Positions 46,499-58,280 of a DNA stretch of 64,000 nucleotides are shown piece by piece (position 1 is the first letter of the stretch; each line of letters starts with the position of its first letter). The DNA comes from Costus lasius. Taxonomy: Eukaryota > Streptophyta > Magnoliopsida > Zingiberales > Costaceae. The notes beneath the pieces are model-generated. The model was not told the origin of the DNA, did no database searches, and saw only the letters and a list, made by a program, of their open reading frames with translations. The stretch is taken from the NCBI GenBank assembly GCA_027563935.2, contig CM050446.2, forward strand, positions 32,119,501-32,183,500, given 5' to 3'. Position numbers and translations under genes: made by a program.

Positions 46499-47360
46499 GT
46501 ATCTCCCCCGAACGAGTTCGGGATTATCTTCCGGAATGCCGCGCAAGAAGCACAGTATCAGATACTGTGACAATGCCGCGTGCTCAATACGAGGTACCTT
46601 GACCGAACCACACTACAGATGCTAGGGATGCTGGGAAACGTTGATTTGATGTATGCAGCCATAGGGTGGGAGCAATTCCAGCAGCTTTTCTCACCCACTT
46701 ACATTGGCACCACACTGGAATTTCTGAGTTCATTGGAAGTAAAGGCAGATCCTATCATTGATGACGATCCAAGGCGTCTATCTTTCTGCTTGCATAATAT
46801 TGAACACACCCTCACTCTTTCATAGTTTCGCAGCATTTATGGTTTTCCAGAACCTTGTGCACGTAGAGTCCCTTCCGAGTATAGTGAGTAGAACTTCTGG
46901 GGCGCTATCACTAACGAGCACATCTACTCCGCTCGTGTAGCTCGTGCTTCCAGTCTGTGCAACCCAGTGATCAAGTACGTTCAATGCGTATTGGCCCACA
47001 CCCTCTTTGGCCGTGGTGAAAGTGACAGTATGGTACGACAGATTGAGTTATTCTATATTTGGTGCATGCTCCACAGTTTTAGAGTCGATTCTGGGTATTA
47101 TTTGGCAAAACATTTCAACCGCGTCGCCCGTTCTTTGAGGGGAGCGATAGTGATTGGCGGCTTGATCACACCTTTGGCAGTTTCCTTAGGCATCATTCCC
47201 TACAGCATATTGGAAGCTACCGACAACAATAGGCTCGACATCGAGTCTTGTGTTGCCATGAAGCTGATTTTACGCAAGGGAGATTTTTATTGCATGTGGC
47301 TATTTGACTGTGTTCTCTTGACTTTGCTATGTTTAGATGATACTTCTATTCTGTGATGGA
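46499..47360 (+). pseudogene. Element B ORF3, 3' part
   Basis: Continues B ORF3 after copia G. Conserved stretches shared with A: NTRYLDR, DLMYAAIGWEQFQQLFSPTY, TLEFLSSLEVKADPI, HIYSARVARASSLCNP, VLAHTLFGRGESDSMVRQIE, LFYIWCMLHSFRVDSGYYLA and IGGLITPLAVSLG. These resemble the plant domain known from ATHILA ORF-1 proteins. There are stops where A has Gln codons. A 588-bp deletion relative to A removes the C-terminus at 47293. Confidence 0.8.
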
Positions 47361-48306
47361 TATTCTGGCATTGTATCTTATATGCCATTTTATTCGTGGG
47401 CCTGGTCCACATCTTCAGGCCCCACTCTGTGACAGACTTGTATGACATTATTTTTCTTGCTTGTGTCTGCACTTTGTTATGGTTACTATGCTTTTCATTC
47501 ATGTTGTGTAAATTTTTCCATGAGTTTGCATTTGCATGTGTATGAGTCTTGTCCTATGAAGGCTATTTCAAAATTTTGAGTATTTTGAGTTGAATGCATA
47601 ATTGGGTAAGAATAATCAAAGAATTAAGTCTGGAGTGATACCTCCTTGTTAGAAATACTGTTTGATCATATCCATATGTTCTATGATTTAGAAAATTTTG
47701 TGATTTGGATTGATTTTGAGATGTTCATTAGTGGGCCAAACATTGATATGATTGTTGAATCAACTCAAGCTTGCAACTTACATGAGAATCATATTGAGAT
47801 ACATATTCGCTTAGTTATTCCTTGATTTCCTTTCTATTGCTGGGGAGACACTGCATTTGTTAGAAAGGTTATGTTATCAACTGCAAGCTTAGATTCCTCT
47901 ACTTGGCATTGCGAAAAATTGGTAGTGGTACCGAAGGACATGAGTTGAAATCTAAGGGATGTGAAGTTGAAAACAAAAAAGAGACTCCTCTACTTGGCAT
48001 TGCGAAAAATTGGCAATGGTACCTAAGGTTATGAGTTGAAGTCTATTGCAATAATCAGTGTATCATACCCTGATGAAACATTTGAGTTAACCCCAACGAT
48101 TTGATTAGGAAAGATTGGAATCGCATGAGTGTTTTGTGTAAGCTTGATTGAATCCTATGTTTGTTGCTTACTAGGTTGTTTGCCATCTAGTTATTGTGAG
48201 ATCAAACTGTTGAACACTTGACACGAAAGATTACTCTTATACCAAACATGTATTTCATCTTATTTTATTGCTTGAGGACAAGCAAAGATTTAAGTCTGGA
48301 GTATTT
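47361..48306 (+). other. Element B 3' non-coding region and polypurine tract
   Basis: AT-rich with no gene. A 60-bp motif (CTACTTGGCATTGCGAAAAATTGG) appears twice at about 47898 and 47989. The end reads GACAAGCAAAGATTTAAGTC and TGGAGTATT just before the LTR, the usual 3' polypurine neighbourhood of Athila/Tat elements. Confidence 0.7.
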
Positions 48307-49812
48307 TGATGCATCGCATTTTGGTAGTATTTTTTCGTTGTATTTCATGTCAAATCTAGGCTTATTTTAACACTTTTATACTCATTATAGCCTTATTTCC
48401 TTCATATCTTTGGAATCTTCACTTTTTGGCACTTTTATGGAATTTCAGGTAAAAACACCCTTTTTTCGACATATTTTGAAGATTCTGAGGCCATGGGACG
48501 ATTTCTTGTGTGAAAACGAAGCCGCTCATCAAATTTGAGCTCATTCGGAGTTTGCTTGAGAATCACGGCCAGGTGAACCCCACGGGGTTCACCATCCCAG
48601 TCGCCAGCCAGCGAAACTCATAGAGAGCATCACGGCCAGGTGAACCCAGCGGGGTTCACCAGAATTCCTTCAGGCCGAAAACAGTCCAGAGGACATCACA
48701 GCCAGGTGAACCCGGCGGGGTTCACCGCGCTTCTTTCAGCTGAACTCATAGAATGAATCATGGCCAGGTAAACCCGGCTGGGTTCACCCGTGATTCTGAT
48801 CCAGGCTCGCGCACGGACTTTACCTATACTCGGTTTTCCTTCGATTTCTCACTCGTTCAGAGTCCAAATTCGGCAAGTAAGGTGTCTATGGAAAGCTCTT
48901 TCAGAGGTGAACGCATGGGATATAAAAGCCCTAATTTTCTTGCCCTAAGGAGGGGGGGGTAATCATGCAAGGAAGCGATGCGGGCGGAAGAACACAGCGA
49001 CGAGGCAATTTTTGGAGATTTTCGGAGATTGAGACAGAAGATCATCACGATTTCTTCAGGATTCCTTCGGTTCAGTGTCTCCTTCCTCTTAGACTCATTT
49101 CCTTGTACTTTTCCTTTCATTAAAAGAGAGATTTTGAGCGTTTCAATGATGATTGTAGCGTAGACCCTATTTTGGGGCTTGGTTGAAGCCCTTTGATGAT
49201 TCTGATCGCAAACTTTGTATTTATTTTTGTTATTTGGAATGAATTGTGAGAATATTCTACTTTGATGTATTTATTTCATGATTTTACCTTGGCCAAGTAT
49301 TTTCACGTGTTAGCCGTTACGATTCATATCGAGAGAAGGATCGTAAGGGTGGAATCTCTTAGTAAAACTTGCAAGACCTCGACACGAGAGTGCTTGGTCT
49401 TCACTCGAGAATCTCACAGTTTGCCATAGAACTCATTGGGTTCGTCTTAGAACGATCCACCGTGAGAGTAGGAGGTCGGTTTAAGACGAACACTGGGGTG
49501 TACACTCGAGAGAGGGCACCTTGTACCCTAAGGTTAGACTCCTTGTGCAAAACCAATAAACCAAATAATTAATATCTTTCTTGTGCGATTAAGATTATCA
49601 TTGTGGTAGAAACCGTAGCCCTGATATCTCTCTCATATTTGACCTCTACCGACGTAGTTGCAATTGCTTGTTTTCGATTTCTGTCTTCAAAACTCAATTT
49701 CGATTCTCCTAGCTATTAGGACTCGGATTTTCTAGTATTCAACTTTGTTCCCTGTGGGATTCGATATCTTTTATATTACTTCGACATAACCATGCACTTG
49801 CGGTACGTGTCA
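48307..49812 (+). repeat. Element B 3' LTR (1506 bp)
   Basis: Matches the 5' LTR with scattered substitutions, mostly transitions by eye. TATA box TATAAAAG at 48921; palindromes at 48572, 48639, 48704 and 48767. Ends directly at the TGGAG duplication. Confidence 0.92.
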
Positions 49813-51350
49813 TGGAGCATATTCAATTAGACATGAAGAATGATCAAGTGCCCCAACCTATCGAGAACAACAACAATAAAAGGACGTTAAGAGATTATGC
49901 TGCTCCCTATGTTCATGGGATACAATCAGGAATTGCAAGGCCTACTGTAGAGGCCAATAATTTTGAGATTAAACCTGCTCTATTATCTATGGTTCAACAA
50001 AATCAATTTGGTGATTCTCCTCTTGAGGATCTCAACATGCATCTTTATATATTTTTAGAGTACTGTGATATGCTGAAAATTAACGGTGTTTTTACTGATG
50101 CTATCAGGTTGAGACTGTTTCCCTTCTCTTTAAGGGACAGAGCAAGAGCTTGGTTTCACACGCTACCTTCGGCTTCAATAAGGACATGGGCGGAATTATC
50201 ACAGGCCTTTCTCTCCAAATACTTTTTTCCATCCAAGACTATTCAACTGAGAAACCAAATAACTAGATTTATGCAAAAGGATGGAGAGTCTTTGTATGAG
50301 GCTTGGGAAAGATTTAAAGAATTATAAAGAATGTGCCCGCACCATGGAATAGAGACTTGGGTCTTGGTCCATGCGTTTTACAATGAGTTGGACTACAACA
50401 TAAGGCTCACAATCGACGCTGCAGCCGGAGGTACACCTTTTGGAAGACATGGCTATGAATTATCATCAATGGACTTCTAAGCGAGGTACACCTTCCAGGA
50501 AGACAGGTAAATTCGAACTTGATACTTTGACTGCTCTTACTGCGAAGGTAGATTCTTTAACTAAAAAAATTTGATTCTTGGTCTGTGAAATCTTTAGACG
50601 CTAATTGTGTATCTTGTGAGGTGTGTGGAGTTGCAGGCCATGTAGGTGCTGAGTGCCAGCTAGGAGATGGGCAGTTGGCTCCAAATCATCCCGAATACAT
50701 AAATTCTGTCAGAAACTTTAATCCCATCAGCAATCCATATTCCAACACTTACAACCCAGGATGACGCAATTACCTGAACTTCTCATATCGAACTACACAG
50801 CCGATGCAGCCAGGACATGCACCACCACAGCAAGCCCTGCCTCCATAAGGAAATTTTAGGCAGCCCTCACAAGGCAATTATAGACAACCACCAGGATTTT
50901 AGAACAGAAATTTCAACCCACAGCCGAAGCCAAACAATGATTCGCAGCTAAGCAAGCAAATTGAAGGCTTGACTGACATGATGAAGTTAATGATGACAAG
51001 AATAGATTCTTTGGAAAAGCATAACAAGATGCTAGAGAGTCAGCTAGCCCAACAAGCTAGCTCATCCTCCAAAGCACTAGGCAAACTACCATCTCAGCCA
51101 AAAGTAAACCCGAGGGAGCATTGCAATGCAATCTCCACTCGGAGTGGCAAACAACTTGAAGATCCAAAGATGCCAACTGATGATAGAAGAGATGATCTGA
51201 TGCCTGATTCTGAGGAACAACATACTGACACGATACTGGTGGCACCAGAACCAGCTGAAGAAGAGCAGCCCTATGTGGGACTGCCTGTATATAAGCCGCC
51301 GATACCTTTCCCACAGAGGCTTGTCAAAGCTAAACTGGACAAGTAGTTTG
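49813..51350 (+). pseudogene. Element A gag, main part
   Basis: Continues MEHIQLDMKNDQVPQP, then FLEYCDMLKINGV, LRDRARAWFHTLP and TWAELSQAFLSKYF, parallel to B gag. Zinc knuckle CEVCGVAGHVGAEC at about 50614. Nonsense codons at 50325 (TAA), 50762 (TGA), 50846 (TAA), 50900 (TAG) and 51344 (TAG) correspond to CAA, TGG, CAA, CAG and CAG in B. There is also a deletion and frame slip near 50430. Confidence 0.9.
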
Positions 51351-52190
51351 GTAATTTTTTAGAATTTTTGAAGAAACTCTACATTAACATCCCTTTTGTT
51401 GATTCTCTTTCGCAGATGTCAACTTATGCGAAATTCCTAAAAGACATGTTATCAAATAAGAGGAAGCTGGAGGATCAAGGAACCATTGCACTTACTGAGG
51501 AGTGCAGTGCCATCATACAGAACAAGCTCCCTCAGAAACTCAAGGACCTAGGCAGTTTCTCCATACCCTACCAAATTGGGGAGATGACCTTTCAGGGGGC
51601 TTTATGTGATCTAGGAGCAAACGTCAGCCTCATGCCATTGTCGTTATGTAAAAGGCTAGACTTGAGAGATTTGAAACCTACTAACATATCTTTACAGCTT
51701 GCAGATAGATCAGTTCGTCAACCTATTGGTATTTTAGAGGACGTACCTATTAAAGTAGCAAATTATTTTGTCTCTGCTGATTTTGTTGTGTCGAAAATTG
51801 ATGAGGATGACAAACTCCCTATCATCCTAGGGAGACCTTTTCTTGCTACTACTGGTGCTGTCATTGATGTCAAGAATGGGAAACTGTCCCTGAACATCAG
51901 TGACAATGTTATTCAATTCGATCTGTATGACTCTTTGAAAAAACCTTCTTTTGTAGGTACGTGCTGTAGTGTGGACATTGTTGAAAAGGCTATACAACAA
52001 GTTGAGCCCTTCAAGAAGGAAGTAGACCCATTGGAACATGCCTTGACGAACTCTGTTGAGAGAGACATTGAAGGAGAAGCTGTAAGGTATGTTGCACTAC
52101 TGGAAGCTGACTTAAGCATGGACGACGAGAAAGAAGAAAATCGGGAGAACCAAGGGCAGAAGAAGATTGAATTCAAAAGCCTACCTAGCA
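51351..52190 (+). CDS. Element A protease region
   Basis: Open throughout. MKKLYINIPFVDSLSQMSTY, then LTEECSAIIQNKLPQKLKD, catalytic GALCDLGANVSLMPL, ADRSVRQPIGILEDVPIKV, KLPIILGRPFLATTGAVIDV and NISDNVIQFDLYDSLKKPSF. The DLGA site in place of DSG/DTG is usual for this lineage. An acidic linker (DDEKEENRENQ) leads to RT. Confidence 0.88.
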
Positions 52191-53172
52191 CTTTGAGATA
52201 CGAATTTTTAGGAGATGATTTTACATACCCCGTGATTGTCGGCGCAGGATTGGACAAAGAACAAACAGAGCTACTCCTTCAAGAACTTCGTCTCCATAGG
52301 AAGGTAATAGGCTACTCAGTTGATGACATCAAAGGGATTAACCCCTCTGTTTGCATGCACATGATTCTATTAGAAGAGAATAGCAAACCTTATGTGGAAT
52401 ATCAATGCCGTCTCAATCCACACTTGAAAGACATTGTGAAGAAAGAGGTGCTAAAGCTTTTGGACCTAGAGTAATATACCCCATATCAGATAGTTCTTGG
52501 GTGAGTCCAGTGCACGTTGTACCCAAGTAAGGTGGCGTAATGGTGATTAAGACTGATGCAGACGAGTTGATACCTACGTACACGGTTACAGGATATAGGA
52601 TGTGCATTGATTACAGGAAGTTGAACTCTACTATGAGAAAAGATCATTTTTCTCTTCCATTTATTGATCAGATGCTGGATAGATTAGCCCATAATTCTTA
52701 TTTTTGTTTCTTGGATGGATTTTCAGGTTTCTTCCAGATCCCCATCCACCCGGATGACTAAGAAAAAATGACATTTACATGTCCCTATGGCACATACGCA
52801 TACAGGAGGATGCCGTTTGGTCTCTGCAATGCCCCAACCACTTTCCAACAAGTAATGATGATCATATTCTCTGACTTTAATGAAGATTTTATGGATATAT
52901 TTATGGATGATTTTTCTATGTATGGTTCCTCTTTTCATCATTGTTTGTCTAATTTATCTAAGGTTTTGCAGAGATGTGAAGAGGTGAACCTAGTGTTGAA
53001 CTGGGAGAAGTGCCACTTCATGGTCAAGGAGGGCATCATCCTCGGGCATCTAGTTTCTGAGCGATGGATAGTGGTGGACAGAGATAAAATTGAAGTCATT
53101 GAGAATCTTAAGCCGCACACGATAGTAAAGGGGATCAGGAGTTTTCTTGGACACGCTGGCTTTTATCGATGA
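52191..53172 (+). pseudogene. Element A reverse transcriptase
   Basis: LRYEFLGDDFTYPVIVGAGL, then CMHMILLEENSKPYVEYQCR; a frame break near 52470-52540; then GYRMCIDYRKLNSTMRKDHF, PFIDQMLDRLA, FLDGFSGFFQIPIHPDD, a TAA at 52759 where Gln is usual, MPFGLCNAPTTFQQVMM, catalytic FMDDFSMYGSSF and ILGHLVSERWIVVDRDKIEV. It ends at a TGA (53170) inside GFYR-RFIKDFSK, where Arg is usual. Confidence 0.9.
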
Positions 53173-53933
53173 TTCATTAAAGATTTTTCTAAAATAGCTC
53201 GCCCCTTAACTAATCTGCTTGCTAAAGATTCTACCTTTTGCTTTGACAGAGATTGTGAGGAAGTCTTCACGAAACTTAAGGAAGCATTGAATTCTACTCC
53301 AATAATCCAACCTCCAGACTGGTCCTTACATTTTGAGCTCATGTGCGATGCGAGTGACCAAGCCGTTGGGGGGGGGGGGTCTTGGGGTAGAGGAAAGACA
53401 AGAAGTTGCATGTGATTTATTATGCTAGAAGAACACTCGATGATGCCCAGATAAATTATGCAACCACGAAAAAAGAGCTGCTAGCGATTGTTTTTGCTTT
53501 CGATAAATTCTGTTCTTATTTAGTTAACTCGAAAGTAATTATTTTTACTGATCATGCAGCTATTAAATATCTAATGAACAAGAAGGATGCAAAGCCAAGA
53601 CTGATTCGATGGATCCTCCTCTTGCAAGAATTTGATGTTGAGATCAGGGATAAGAAGGGGAGTGAAAACTTAGAGGCTAACCATCTTTCTAGGCTTGAAC
53701 GCGGTACTAAGAAGGAAACTGATGATGAGTTGCAGAGCAATGACGCATTCCCTGAAGAACATCCCTATGCTTTACTGGATCAACAAGTCCCATGGTATGC
53801 AGACTATGTCAATTACATTGTGTCTAATATTTTTCCTCCTGATCTTACGTTTCAGAGGAAGAAAAGGTTTTTACATGATGTGAAGTTTTATTATTGGGAT
53901 GAGCCATACTTGTACCGGTGATGCGCAGACGAG
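53173..53933 (+). pseudogene. Element A RNase H
   Basis: FIKDFSKIARPLTNLL, FELMCDASDQAVG, then a run of 10 G at about 53370 with loss of frame, then [39 protein letters not shown] and [18 protein letters not shown] ending in NHLSRLE. The frame runs to a TGA at about 53920, just before the integrase zinc finger. Confidence 0.88.
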
Positions 53934-54233
53934 TTGTATAGACGATGCATGCCGGAGGTGGAGATACATGATGTATTGACCCATTGCCATTCTTCACCCT
54001 ATGGAGGACACATAGGGGCCTCTAAAACAGCTTTTAAAGTTCTACAATCAGGTTTATATTGGCCCCCCATATTTCATGATGCTAAACACTTTGTTTTAAC
54101 ATGTGACAGTTGCCAGCGGACTAGAAACCTCTCAAAAAGAGATGAGCTGCATCTTAACAACATCATGGAAGTGGAAATTTTTTTATGTATGGGGAATCGA
54201 TTTCATGGGACCCTTCCCTTCTTCATGTGGTAA
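53934..54233 (+). pseudogene. Element A integrase, N-terminal part
   Basis: HHCC zinc-binding domain: HCHSSPYGGHIGASKTAFKV and CDSCQRTRNLSKRDE. A frame change follows, then the start of the catalytic core with the first Asp (VWGIDFMGPFPSSCGKQ). It is interrupted here by element D; the core resumes at 60732. Confidence 0.88.
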
Positions 54234-54238
54234 ACAGT

Positions 54239-55170
54239 TGATGGGGATCAAAACAGAGTCCCAAGAAGGTCTCGTCGAGCTCGAAAGCCACCCGATCGGT
54301 ATCTTGGGTTTTAAGGGATTATATAAAATAATTGGGCTCAAATAAGCTACTAAAGAGGCCTTAATAAGACCAATGGACCTTCATTAGGCCTTAATTGGGT
54401 CTATTTCTATTTTATTTTGACCAAAGTCAAGATCAGCCCAAGAAGTCTTCAATTTCATCCTCAAGCAACTACATTCAAGGAACCTAAGCGTCATTAAACC
54501 AAGTCTATCTCTTGGACGCAAGAAATGAAGAGTTTGGATGAACCTTGATTAACGTGGACTAGGTTCAATGGATAGGCTTCAATTTCATCCTCCAGCAACT
54601 ACATTCAAGGAACCTAAGCGTCATTAAACCAAGTCTATCTCTTGGACGCAAGAAATGAAGAGTTTGGATGAACCTTGATTAACGTGGACTAGGTTCAATG
54701 GATAGGTGTCAACGCTATCTCCCCAACACTTGGTACAAGAAGCATTAACTCAGGTTCATCTCCTCAACACTGGATACGAGAAGCCCCAAATTAAATTTCC
54801 ATTAAAGTGCACAAGATTCAAAGAGTTACCATATTATTTTAATGTAAACTTGAGCACTATATAAAGGGCGCCCCTCCTTTGTAATAGGGACCTTTTTTTT
54901 TTTGAAATCAACCAATTAAGCAAGTTTGAAAACATGAGTTGTGTTTTAGTTTGAGAACAAGTTTCTTCTCTTCTCTTCTTCTCTCTCCTTATCTCTTCTC
55001 TTCCCCAATACCTCCAACGTTGGTCCACTGCTGCGCCTACGATTCCTGCTTCAATCAAGCTCTCCAGCTGATGACTGGCACACAAACTCATCATCCGCCT
55101 AGTTCTCTTCAGAACCCACAGACGAACAAGGAAGAAAGACTAGCACCGCGCTTGTGCTTCCGACGACGCA
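54239..55170 (+). repeat. Element D 5' LTR, truncated
   Basis: 932 bp matching 59551-60480, ending at GACGACGCAT; the last 246 bp of the LTR are missing. It carries a 130-bp tandem duplication (54447-54576 and 54577-54706) and a TATA box TATATAAAG at 54858. Downstream is a T-run, then a CTTCTCTTCTTCTCTCTCC pyrimidine tract. Confidence 0.92.
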
Positions 55171-55900
55171 TGGCTCGAGAGAATGATGAGTTCATCTGAC
55201 TTGTTAGAGTTAATCCCAGTAAGTTTGATGGCAACCTTGATCCTAAGGTATACCTCGACTGGGACATGTCAGTTGATCATTACTTTGAGTGGTGCAACAT
55301 GCCTGATAATTTAAGAGTTAGGTTTGGCCGACTCCTACTAGAAGGACCTGCTTAGCTCCATTGGATAAATGTAGAGCGTCAAGTTGAACGATCTCACCAA
55401 CCACCTATCACTCTATGGGAAGAAATGAAATATAGGTTGAGAGAAAAATATGTGCCCTCACATTATAGGAACCGTCTATTTGAACAAGTGAGTAGCATCT
55501 CCCAAGGAACTGGAACTATAGCTGATTACATGACACTCTTTGATGAGCTCCTCATCAGATGTGATTTAAGGGAAGACCCCAGGCTCACCCTTGCTCGGTT
55601 CAAAAATGGATTGCGTCCAGAAATTTGCCGAGAACTCACGTCCTACCATATTGACTCAATAGACCTTGCCTTTCAAAGGGCTTGTGAAGTTGAGCAGAAC
55701 CTAAGAGACTCTACCCGTAGAACTTCTTTTACGTCTCCTTCCTAAAGGGCTCCACCTCACCCTACTGCTTGGACAACCACTCGGCCTCCTACCGCTGCTG
55801 ACAAAGGAAAGGCCCCTGCCCTCCCTGAACCAAGAAGAACTAGTTGTTATCGCTGCAATCAACCTGGTCATGTAGCTAAAGATTGTCCTAGAACTCTGCA
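55171..55900 (+). pseudogene. Element D gag with zinc knuckle, start missing
   Basis: Gag core fragments: NPSKFDGNLDPKVYLDW, FEWCNMPDNLRVRFGRLL, then an open stretch 55425-55745 (MKYRLREKYVPSHYRNRLFE, GTIADYMTLFDELLIRCD, ARFKNGLRPEICREL). Zinc knuckle CYRCNQPGHVAKDC at 55847. Stops at 55197 (TGA), 55351 (TAG) and 55743 (TAA) break the frame. No initiator is visible because the leader was deleted with the LTR end. Confidence 0.88.
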
Positions 55901-56558
55901 CATTAGTGAACAAGGACCCTCTGACTCGATACACAATCTTATTGAACCATGTGCAGAAGAGGCTTACCCCCTGGAACCTCAACTTGAGGATCCATCTCTA
56001 CACAATTACCAACCTGACACTTACTCATCTGAAGAAGAAGAATCTCGACCAACTCTTGGAGTCGTTAGATTCACCCTAGTCCAACCTAAACCACTGGAAG
56101 ACTGGAAGAGGACTAGCATTTTTCACACTTACACAAAGTGTAATGGACACTCGTGCAAAATTGTAACAGATAGTGGTAGTAGTCTAAATGTTGTCTCACA
56201 CACTGCTGTCATTCGATTTGGACTGTCTCTTGAAACTCACCCTTGCCTCTACTCTATTGCTTGGGTTGACACTACTAGTATTCCTGTCTAACAACGCTGT
56301 CTAGTACCACTTGACATAGCTGACTACCATGACAAAGTGTGGTGCGATGTAATTGCTATGGATGTTTCACATGTGTTGTTAGGTAGACCCTGGTTGTATG
56401 ACCTTAATGTTATACACTATGGTCGATCTAATACCTATATTTTTTAGCATAATGGCAAAAGAATTAGACTTCTCCCTTCCCCACCTAAGGAACTTAGAGC
56501 TGCTAATCCTAAGGGAATCATTGCTGAGTCTTCATCAACGAAACCTGATCACAAACCC
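55901..56558 (+). pseudogene. Element D protease
   Basis: Catalytic KIVTDSGSSLNVVSHTAV at about 56158, followed by WCDVIAMDVSHVLLGRPWLY, the usual C-terminal part of a retroviral-type aspartic protease. Stops near 56289 (TAA) and 56446 (TAG) interrupt it. Confidence 0.85.
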
Positions 56559-58280
56559 TTGAGCATACTGCGAGCCCAATCCTTTCTGACTGAGACCAAA
56601 GATACCAACTTAATATACACCCTCTTCGTTAAAGAAGTCAAAGATGACACAGAAAGGGGGTCACCTAAGATTCCTCCTTCTGTTCAAGCTCTCCTCACTG
56701 AGTTTAAGGAGCTCACACCCGATGACCTTCCATCTGACCTTCCTCCCATGCGTGACATCCAACACGCAATTGACTTGATACCGGGATCAACTTTGCCTAA
56801 TTTGCCTCATTATCGAATGAACCCAATAGAGCACCAAGAGTTGAAACACCAGGTAAATGATCTCCTTCAAAAGGGCTTCATCCAAGAGAGCTTAAGCCCT
56901 TGTGCTGTCCCTGCATTACTCACTCCAAAAAAAGATGGCACCTGGCGCATGTGCGTAGACTGTCGTGCTATTAACAAAATCACCATTAAGTACCGTTTCC
57001 CAATCCCTCGTTTAGATGACATGTTAGACTTGTTGACGGGATCACTTTGGTTTTCAAAGATTGACCTTAGAAGCGGTTATCACCAAATTCGCATACGCCC
57101 TGGAGATGAATGGAAGACGGCCTTCAAAACTAATGATGGACTTTATGAATGGCTTGTCATGCCATTTGGTCTTTCGAATGCCCCTTCTACTTTTATGAGA
57201 GTCATGACTCAAGTTCTGAAACCATACATTGGAAAATTTTTAGTTGTGTATTTTGACGATATCTTGATCTATAGCCAAACCCAAGAAGACCACCTGAACC
57301 ATTTAAGGCTAACGTTTGAACTTCTACTAGGAGAGAAACTATTTGTGAATTTGAAGAAATGTTACTTTCTCATGAATCAAGTTGTCTTCTTAGGATTTAT
57401 TGTCTCTTCGGATGGCCTTAAAGCTGACCCTGATAAAATTCGAGCTATCCAAGACTGGCCTGAACCTAAGACTCTGTATGGGGTGCGTGGTTTTCATGGA
57501 CTTGCAACTTTCTATCGTAGATTTATAAGAAACTTCAGCACCATTGTTGCCCCAATCACTAATTGTATTCGTCATGGAGAATTCATCTGGACCCCTACAG
57601 CTAGTAAGGCTTTCCATGAGATCAAGCAATGCATGACTTCTGCCCCTGTTCTTAAGCTACCTGACTTTTCCCAAGTGTTTGAAGTCGCCTGCGATGCATC
57701 AGGCATTGGCATTGGTGGGACCCTTAGCCAAGGTGGCCACCCTATTGCTTTCTTTAGCGAGAAATTGAGTGACGCTAGGCAATGCTATTCGACCTATGAC
57801 AAAGAATTCTATGCTGTTGTACAATCCCTCTGTCATTGGAGACACTACTTGCTACATACTGAATTTGTCCATTTTAGTGACCACCAAGCCTTGTCCTACC
57901 TAAGCACACAGAAGAAACTCAATTTTTGCCATGCAAAATGGGTTGAATACCTTCAACAGTACACTTTTGTGCTCAAACATAAGGCAGGAAAAGAGAACCA
58001 AGTAGCTGATGCCTTAAGTAGGAATCCTCGCCCTAAACTTGTGAATGCTATTGTTGTAACTCATAACCTCTTACACATGTTACACACGGAGATTACTACC
58101 TTTGATAGTGTTAAGAAGGATTACTTGGTATGTCCTGACTTTGCTAAGACATATGCACAGTTGGTCGATGGACCGATTACTGGTTCCATATACTTTCTTA
58201 GGGATGGGTATCTTTTCTATGGAAATCACTTGTGTATTCCCCGCACCTCTCTTCGATCCACTTACTTTGGGAATTACATG
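56559..58280 (+). CDS. Element D reverse transcriptase and RNase H
   Basis: The longest open frame of the window (conserved to about 58280, open to 58538). RT motifs: MCVDCRAINKITIKYRFPIP, SKIDLRSGYHQIRI, MPFGLSNAPSTFMRVM, catalytic VVYFDDILIYS and VVFLGFIVSSDGLKADPDKI. RNase H: FEVACDASGIGIGGTLSQGG, STYDKEFYAVVQSL, SDHQALSYL and KAGKENQVADALSRNP. After about 58280 the conserved sequence moves to another frame, so the last 80 codons of this frame are not genuine. Confidence 0.92.

Larger units (their letters stand above)
29776..49812 (+). mobile_element. Element B: Athila-like element nested in A, lacking RT and most of integrase
   Basis: LTRs at 29776-31285 and 48307-49812; TSD TGGAG at 29771-29775 and 49813-49817. 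Interior: gag, protease, a short integrase tail, palindrome array and ORF3. Removing two insertions (solo LTR 33644-35438, copia G 37194-46498) gives a native length of about 8.9 kb. Compared with A it lacks about 2.7 kb from the end of protease to near the integrase C-terminus, so it could move only with enzymes from another element. Confidence 0.92.

Noticed and set aside
53369..53379. Run of G bases that breaks RNase H frame of A, and the 12-G run at 30421
   Set aside because: Could be biological, but homopolymer length is a common sequencing or assembly error; I do not interpret it.
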